A DNA stretch of 11,108 nt from Candidatus Arcticimaribacter sp. (lineage in GTDB: Bacteria > Bacteroidota > Bacteroidia > Flavobacteriales > Flavobacteriaceae), in contig WTJP01000134.1 of the NCBI GenBank assembly GCA_011526275.1, positions 10,650-21,757 of the forward strand, in the 5' to 3' direction. This document shows, one piece after another, positions 6,918 through 11,108 of this stretch. The notes below the pieces were generated by a model, which worked only from the letters and a program-made list of their open reading frames with translations, did no database searches and was not told where the DNA came from. A program made the position numbers and the translations under genes. The stretch's first letter is position 1; every line of letters begins with the position of its first letter.

Positions 6918-6925
6918 TATATTTA
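6918..6925 (+). promoter_or_regulatory. Weak candidate -7 promoter element upstream of fabI
   Basis: TATATTTA matches TAnnTTTG except for the last base and lies 26 nt before the fabI ATG. No TTG is present at a proper distance upstream. fabI may instead be read through from recN, as the gap is only 36 nt and contains no hairpin. Confidence 0.25.
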
Positions 6926-6951
6926 CACCGTCATTTTAAACCAATTGAGAT

Positions 6952-7761
6952 ATGTCCCACCAATTACTTCAAGGGAAAAAAGGAATTATTTTTGGCGCAC
7001 TTGATAGCCAATCCATCGCCTGGAAAACAGCAGAAAGTGTACATGCACAAGGCGGAGAAATCGTTTTAACCAACGCTCCAGTTGCCCTGCGCATGGGAAC
7101 CATTAACGAATTAGGAGAAAAAGTAAATGCTCCTGTGATACCAGCAGATGCTACCTCGCTTAAAGACTTGGAAAGCCTTGTCGACCAAGCTATGGAACAT
7201 TTTGGAGGTAAGCTCGACTTTGTTTTGCATTCCATTGGAATGTCGGTCAATGTTAGAAAAGGCAAGCATTACACCGCTCTAAACCACGACTGGATGACCA
7301 AGGGTTGGGATGTTTCAGCCGTATCATTTCATAAATTATTACAAACCCTCTACGCTAAAGATGCGATGAACGAGTGGGGGAGTATTGTTGCCTTGAGTTA
7401 TATTGCGGCTCAGCGTACCTTCCCGAATTACAACGACATGGCCGATAATAAAGCCTATTTGGAATCCATTGCCCGTAGTTTTGGTTATTATATGGGGAAA
7501 GACAAAAAGGTTCGCGTCAACACCATTTCGCAGTCGCCTACCATGACCACTGCAGGTCAAGGCGTAAAAGGCTTGGACGGTTTCTTGACCTATGCCGAAA
7601 AAACATCGCCTTTGGGTAATGCAACCGCGAGTGAATGTGCCGACTATACCGTTATGCTATTCTCTGACTTCACCCGTAAAGTAACCATGCAGAATTTATT
7701 TCACGATGGTGGTTTCTCGAATACTGGAGTTAGTCAGGAAGTAATCGACGCCCTACAGTAA
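6952..7761 (+). CDS. fabI: Enoyl-[acyl-carrier-protein] reductase (NADH), FabI
   Basis: Short-chain dehydrogenase/reductase that performs the last reduction of each fatty-acid elongation cycle, turning trans-2-enoyl-ACP into acyl-ACP. The 269 residues are one Rossmann domain of usual FabI length. The N-terminal cofactor motif is GALDSQSIAW (residues 15-24), the form of the glycine-rich loop peculiar to FabI. DFVLHSIGMS (89-98) is the mid-domain motif containing the glycine associated with triclosan sensitivity in E. coli. The catalytic set is Tyr150 in ALSY, Tyr160 in PNYN and Lys167 (Y-x6-K), followed by VRVNTISQSPTMTTAG. The C-terminal part has LFSDFTRKVTMQNLFHDGG. The Y-x6-K spacing and the IAW motif separate it from FabG-type reductases. 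It starts a tight group with the ybbR and coaE genes, 10 nt apart and 1 nt apart respectively. Confidence 0.96.
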   Translation: MSHQLLQGKKGIIFGALDSQSIAWKTAESVHAQGGEIVLTNAPVALRMGTINELGEKVNAPVIPADATSLKDLESLVDQAMEHFGGKLDFVLHSIGMSVNVRKGKHYTALNHDWMTKGWDVSAVSFHKLLQTLYAKDAMNEWGSIVALSYIAAQRTFPNYNDMADNKAYLESIARSFGYYMGKDKKVRVNTISQSPTMTTAGQGVKGLDGFLTYAEKTSPLGNATASECADYTVMLFSDFTRKVTMQNLFHDGGFSNTGVSQEVIDALQ

Positions 7762-7771
7762 ACTAAATGAA

Positions 7772-8731
7772 ATGAAGAAAGAACCTGCCTTGATACAGTC
7801 GTTGCAAAAAGCATCGATGGACAAAGGGCGATCACGGTTCTTTCTTGTGTTTCTTTTGCTTTCTTTCTTTTTTTGGTTCATTGCGAAGTTTTCGAAAACC
7901 TATACTGAGGTCATCGCCTTTCAGCTTTCTTTTCGCAACACTCCCGTGGCTATTGTCCCACAAATTGGCCCGCCTTTAGAAGTAGAAACCACGCTCAGTG
8001 CTACCGGTTTTCAGTTTTTGTATTATCGCTTTATCGATAAAGAGTTAGCGGTAGATCTTGGAGAAGCCAGCTTTGAGGGAGGTAAAGCAAGTGTGCAATT
8101 GGCTGCACAGTTTCAAGAATTGCAAGAGCAGTTGTTGGGCGATACGCAAATTGTAAATTACTTTCCCACCGTCATTGAATTTGATTATGAACGGCAATTG
8201 ACTAAACGTCTTCCTGTTCTTCCACCGTCTTTGGATCTTGCCCTAGGGTATACGGCTGTTCAAGTTAAATTTCAGCCCGACAGTATTGAAGTACTCGGTC
8301 CAGAGAAGGAGTTAAGTGCTTTAAAGGCGGTACAAGCGATTTACGTAAACAACACTAAAATACAAAGTAGTTTTACAACCAAGGTAAACATTGCTCAGCT
8401 TGGAGAGGATCTTGTCTTAGAGACTAATCAAGTAGGCATGGAGGTGAGTGTGGATCGCTTTTCAGAAGAATCTTTCCGCCTACCGGTTGCACTTAAAAAC
8501 GCACCTTTCAACCAAGTGTTTAAATTTTTTCCTGCACAGTTGCTCATCACTTTTTCTGCCCCTTTACAAGACTTGAAGAACATTACCCCAGAAGATTTTA
8601 GCATAGGTGTGGATTACACTAGTTTAAATGCACAAGAGAACCGTGCTACCCTTAAAGTGTTTCAAGCTCCAGAACGGGTGCAAAACTTACGATGGCAACC
8701 CAAAACGGTGGAATATTTAATTCGTCAATAG
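7772..8731 (+). CDS. YbbR-like domain-containing membrane protein
   Basis: A 319-residue protein anchored by one N-terminal membrane segment (residues 22-40, RFFLVFLLLSFFFWFIAKF) after a basic cytoplasmic start. The remaining about 275 residues should face the periplasm. They consist of beta-rich YbbR-like repeats: YTEVIAFQLSFRNTP, then PLEVETTLSATGFQFLYY, then a second repeat near residues 150-215 with VQVKFQPDSIEVLGP and VQAIYVNNTKI, and a third near 225-319. In Firmicutes YbbR proteins (CdaR) regulate the diadenylate cyclase CdaA, but no cyclase gene lies next to this one, so that role should not be carried over. The position just before coaE is one I associate with Bacteroidota. It starts 10 nt after fabI's stop and ends 1 nt before coaE's ATG, so it is clearly in the same transcript. 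Function unknown. Confidence 0.82.
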   Translation: MKKEPALIQSLQKASMDKGRSRFFLVFLLLSFFFWFIAKFSKTYTEVIAFQLSFRNTPVAIVPQIGPPLEVETTLSATGFQFLYYRFIDKELAVDLGEASFEGGKASVQLAAQFQELQEQLLGDTQIVNYFPTVIEFDYERQLTKRLPVLPPSLDLALGYTAVQVKFQPDSIEVLGPEKELSALKAVQAIYVNNTKIQSSFTTKVNIAQLGEDLVLETNQVGMEVSVDRFSEESFRLPVALKNAPFNQVFKFFPAQLLITFSAPLQDLKNITPEDFSIGVDYTSLNAQENRATLKVFQAPERVQNLRWQPKTVEYLIRQ

Positions 8732-8732
8732 C

Positions 8733-9317
8733 ATGCCAAAAATCATTGGACTTACCGGAGGAATTGGCAGTGGAAAATCACGGGTGGTAGCGCTTTTTAA
8801 CACCTTAGGTGTTCCCTGTTATATAGCTGACGTTGAGGCAAAAAGACTCATGAATAATCAGCCGGAAGTCAAAGCAGCGATTGTCGATCTTTTTGGGGAA
8901 CAAGCTTATGTTGAGGGAGATTTAAACCGCAGTTACCTGAGTCAAATTGTTTTTGCTAATCCTGAAAAATTGAAGGCATTGAACGCTATTGTGCATCCTG
9001 CAGTAGCCAAAGACTTTTCTGTTTGGGTGGAACAACAAAAGGCTCCTTTTGTAATCAAAGAAGTCGCCATATTGTTTGAAACAGGAGGATACAAAAATGT
9101 GGACAAAACCGTCCTGATTACCGCGCCAGAGACCATAAGAATAGAGCGGGTAATGCTTCGCGATGGTGTAACAGCCGAAGAAGTAAAAGCCCGTATGCGC
9201 AACCAATGGACCGATGCCCAACGCGAACCGCTAGCAGACTTTGTCATTGATAATATCAATTGGGAGGAAACAGCTGAGGAAGTAAAGAAATTATATCACA
9301 CCCTTAGTTCGCTTTAG
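8733..9317 (+). CDS. coaE: Dephospho-CoA kinase
   Basis: Cytoplasmic kinase that phosphorylates the 3'-hydroxyl of the ribose of dephospho-CoA, the last step in coenzyme A synthesis. The 194 residues match the family. GLTGGIGSGKS (residues 6-16) is the P-loop. CYIADVEAKRLM follows, with Asp33 in the place of the conserved substrate-binding Asp. LNAIVHPAV (83-91) holds the conserved His-Pro. VAILFETGGY corresponds to the LLFE motif, and RMRNQWTDAQREPLADFVIDN (about 154-174) is the C-terminal signature with the nucleotide-binding Arg/Gln residues. ATG 8733 places the P-loop at its usual distance from the N-terminus. The start is 1 nt after the YbbR gene's stop, so translation is probably coupled. 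Together with coaBC at 3107-4318 the window encodes three enzymatic steps of the CoA pathway, in separate transcription groups. Confidence 0.95.
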   Translation: MPKIIGLTGGIGSGKSRVVALFNTLGVPCYIADVEAKRLMNNQPEVKAAIVDLFGEQAYVEGDLNRSYLSQIVFANPEKLKALNAIVHPAVAKDFSVWVEQQKAPFVIKEVAILFETGGYKNVDKTVLITAPETIRIERVMLRDGVTAEEVKARMRNQWTDAQREPLADFVIDNINWEETAEEVKKLYHTLSSL

Positions 9318-9320
9318 CGG

Positions 9321-9338
9321 AGCATTAACAAAGCATTA
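9321..9338 (+). repeat. Direct repeat AGCATTA x2, 11-bp period, upstream of the kinase promoter
   Basis: AGCATTA occurs at 9321-9327 and again at 9332-9338, so the copies start 11 bp apart, close to one DNA helical turn. The repeat starts 3 bp after the coaE stop and ends 5 bp before the TTG of the kinase-gene promoter candidate. OmpR-family regulators commonly bind tandem direct repeats with this spacing. It could be an operator for the regulator encoded at the end of the window. That is inference; with A/T-rich heptamers chance is possible. Confidence 0.4.
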
Positions 9339-9343
9339 GTACA

Positions 9344-9370
9344 TTGCTATTCATTAATTTCTCACCTTTG
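9344..9370 (+). promoter_or_regulatory. Candidate promoter for the two-component genes (TTG-N16-CACCTTTG)
   Basis: TTG at 9344-9346 is followed after 16 nt by CACCTTTG (9363-9370), which matches the -7 element TAnnTTTG except for C in place of T at the first base. The spacer is one base short of the usual 17-23. Transcription would start near 9375-9378, leaving about 15-20 nt of leader. It lies in the 76-nt coaE-kinase gap. Confidence 0.5.
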
Positions 9371-9393
9371 TAAAGCTATATTTCCAAGCGTCG

Positions 9394-10968
9394 ATGAAAA
9401 AGTCCTACTTTTTGGCATTAATGACCTTTATGATACTCTCGGTAGGAGGGATTATCCTAATTCAATGGTATTTTATTTACACGGCGATAGACAACCGAGA
9501 GGAGGAATTTTCCATGGCGGTAAAAGCCTCTTTAAGTGCAGTGGCCAATGAAATACAAGAGAACGAGCTTGAGCACTACATTGAAACGTTTGAAAACCTC
9601 ACCGATTCCATCGCAAAACCCAGTAGTTCTCAGCTAGGGAACTATTTTATGTTCTATGATAGCGATGATGAATCTAACCTTTCTTCTTTATTTACGTTTG
9701 GGATACTCCAAGAAGATTACAATATCCCTTTAGCAGGAGACGATAGTGGATCAACAAAATTAACCGACCTTAAAGGAATTGCCACCACGCGTATTTTTAA
9801 AGAGGCCTTCGATCGCGAAAATCGCCGTTCTTTTTCCACCGAAAGATTTCAACGTATAGAGCGAATCAATTCCATCGACCGTGCCACCTTTGCTTCTTTC
9901 TTTTTCAACATGGCCAATACTTTTCCAATCCATAAACGCTTGGACACCTATGAATTGACCGGGATGCTGGAAGAAGAATTTACCACCCGAAACATCGATA
10001 CTCCTTTTGAATTTGTCATCTTAAGCGATGGCTTAGCAACTAAAGTGAGTTCCAATAACTACAGGGAAGTTAAATCTGGCCCACAGTATAATATTCCCAT
10101 TTTTGTCGACAATGAGGGGGCAAGTGCCTATGATTTGATCGTTTCCTTCCCCGAAAAAAATAGCTTTGTGCTTTCTTCCATAATTGGGGTGGCGAGTTTA
10201 TCGTTTATTCTCACCTTGCTCATTGTTATTTTGTGTGGGATTTCCCTCTATCAAATCCTACAGCAAAAGAAAATCTCTGAGATTAAGTCCGACTTCATCA
10301 ACAATATGTCGCATGAGTTTAAAACCCCCATCGCGACCATTAATTTAGCCATCGACGCTATTGAAAACCCCATCAACATCAAAGACGAGAAAAAAGTGAG
10401 TCGTTATTTGAAAATGATGCGGGAAGAGAACAAACGCATGCAAGATCAAGTGGAAACGGTTTTGATGATTTCTCAACTCGAAAGGGGTACTACCCCTATG
10501 GAGTTGTCACCTATCGACGTCCACGAAGTGGTCGAAGAAGCCATTAGCCATGTAGCACTTATCGTGCAGAACCGCGCTGGAATGATTTACAAGCATTTAG
10601 ATGCTTCTTTTTCAAATATTAGTGGAAATAAAAACCACCTCACCAATGTCATTACCAATCTTTTAGACAATGCGATTAAATACTCTGAAGGTTCCCCCAT
10701 TATCGAGGTGCGCACTTGGAGCGAAGAAAAAGACATCGCCATCGAAGTTAAGGATCAAGGCATGGGGATGGATGCCGAAACCCTACAACTGATTTTTGAA
10801 AAATTCTACCGCGAGCAAGGCGGGAATGTTCACAATATTAAGGGGCACGGTTTGGGCCTGTCTTACGTAAAAAAAATAGTCCATTTATTGAATGGCACAA
10901 TTCATGTTAAAAGCAAAAAGGACAAAGGATCGACCTTTACCATTCGATTCCCTTTGACCGAAGTTTAA
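9394..10968 (+). CDS. Sensor histidine kinase (RprX-like)
   Basis: Inner-membrane sensor kinase of 524 residues. The first membrane segment is about residues 6-30 (FLALMTFMILSVGGIILIQW), then an extracytoplasmic sensor region of some 225 residues (33-257) that I cannot assign to a known sensor fold, then the second membrane segment (about 259-285). Only some 15 residues separate it from the kinase core, so there is no HAMP domain. The HisKA phosphoacceptor is His307 in NNMSHEFKTPIATI. The ATPase domain has the N box NVITNLLDNAIKYSE (N422, N426), G1 DQGMGMD (454-460), F box FEKFYRE and G2 GHGLGLSYVKKIV (484 onward). All motifs are intact, so it should be active. The response regulator follows by 18 nt and resembles RprY, which makes this the RprX-type partner. 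The signal sensed is unknown. Confidence 0.93.
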   Translation: MKKSYFLALMTFMILSVGGIILIQWYFIYTAIDNREEEFSMAVKASLSAVANEIQENELEHYIETFENLTDSIAKPSSSQLGNYFMFYDSDDESNLSSLFTFGILQEDYNIPLAGDDSGSTKLTDLKGIATTRIFKEAFDRENRRSFSTERFQRIERINSIDRATFASFFFNMANTFPIHKRLDTYELTGMLEEEFTTRNIDTPFEFVILSDGLATKVSSNNYREVKSGPQYNIPIFVDNEGASAYDLIVSFPEKNSFVLSSIIGVASLSFILTLLIVILCGISLYQILQQKKISEIKSDFINNMSHEFKTPIATINLAIDAIENPINIKDEKKVSRYLKMMREENKRMQDQVETVLMISQLERGTTPMELSPIDVHEVVEEAISHVALIVQNRAGMIYKHLDASFSNISGNKNHLTNVITNLLDNAIKYSEGSPIIEVRTWSEEKDIAIEVKDQGMGMDAETLQLIFEKFYREQGGNVHNIKGHGLGLSYVKKIVHLLNGTIHVKSKKDKGSTFTIRFPLTEV

Positions 10969-10986
10969 CCGCAAAACCCAAATGAA

Positions 10987-11108
10987 ATGAAAATGAATAG
11001 CAGACGTATTTTATTGGTGGAAGACGACCCCAATTTCGGAAGTATATTAAAAGAGTATTTAATCATCAATGGCTATCATGTTACCCTGGCTAAAAACGGA
11101 ATTGAAGG
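10987..11108 (+). CDS. Response regulator, RprY-like, N-terminal part (3' end outside window)
   Basis: The first 40 residues of a receiver domain, cut by the window edge. RRILLVEDDPNFGSILKEYL is the opening beta strand and helix, with the acidic metal-binding group E12-D13-D14. The continuing NGYHVTLAKNGIEG is characteristic of RprY-type regulators of Bacteroidota as I remember them. The phosphoacceptor aspartate (expected in the mid-50s) and any winged-helix DNA-binding domain lie outside, so OmpR/PhoB membership is inferred. ATG 10987 is chosen; ATG 10993 is 2 codons later and possible, while ATG 10982 meets a stop at once. It is 18 nt after the kinase gene, with no terminator between, so both are expected on one mRNA. 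Confidence 0.9.
   Translation, partial: MKMNSRRILLVEDDPNFGSILKEYLIINGYHVTLAKNGIE

Noticed and set aside
7339..7560. Minus-strand open frame of 73 codons inside fabI
   Set aside because: It is fully contained in an intact fabI and has no recognisable protein features. Similar minus-strand frames in ligA, dapA, coaBC and recN were dismissed for the same reason.
8922..9259. Overlapping open frames of about 100 codons on the minus strand
   Set aside because: They lie wholly inside coaE, which has all its motifs. The translations show no family features; they are shadows of the coding strand.
9310..9319. Small palindrome CGCT-TT-AGCG at the coaE stop, considered as a terminator
   Set aside because: A 4-bp stem with a 2-nt loop and no T-tract after it is too small to be a terminator.
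1..11108. Mobile element, phage, defence or other accessory system
   Set aside because: Every gene belongs to a conserved bacterial core or phylum-core family, all on one strand with short spacings. There is no transposase, integrase, terminal repeat, tRNA edge or obvious change of base composition. I could not compute composition or run searches, so a subtle island cannot be excluded, but nothing points to one.

Overview
The window is a stretch of chromosome from a member of the Bacteroidota, almost certainly the order Flavobacteriales. Four things point there. The protein sequences have the flavobacterial form of each family: the omega-like RNA polymerase subunit, DUF6913, DUF4835/PorD and an RprY-type regulator. 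The gene order is one I associate with Flavobacteriia. No start codon has a usable Shine-Dalgarno sequence. Several intergenic gaps carry the Bacteroidota -7 promoter element TAnnTTTG. All genes lie on the + strand. Coding is very dense, no gap exceeds about 90 bases, and I see no tRNA, rRNA, CRISPR array, insertion sequence or phage gene.

Layout: (1) 2-385, the 3' end of ligA (NAD-dependent DNA ligase). (2) 473-1872, a DUF6913 gene of unknown function followed after 2 nt by dapA (lysine/diaminopimelate synthesis). (3) 1948-5196, a tight four-gene group: bamD (outer-membrane protein assembly), an rpoZ-like omega subunit, coaBC (coenzyme A synthesis) and a DUF4835/PorD gene (exported, linked to type IX secretion). 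(4) 5263-6915, recN (double-strand break repair) behind its own promoter. (5) 6952-9317, fabI (fatty-acid synthesis), a YbbR-domain membrane protein and coaE (last step of CoA synthesis), nearly abutting. (6) 9394 to the end, a sensor histidine kinase and the start of its response regulator, resembling RprX/RprY.

The genes serve core growth. coaBC and coaE supply coenzyme A, which fabI's pathway uses. dapA feeds cell-wall diaminopimelate and lysine. bamD and PorD serve the outer membrane and its secretion apparatus. ligA and recN maintain DNA. The two-component pair is the one clearly regulatory unit.

I found no new defence, mobile or biosynthetic system; this is conserved housekeeping DNA. 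The points worth a second look are smaller. bamD has a promoter so close to its ATG that its mRNA may be leaderless. A helically phased direct repeat lies upstream of the kinase promoter. The CoaC half of CoaBC has two non-classical active-site residues. DUF6913 is uncharacterised, and coaBC and porD have overlapping stop and start codons.
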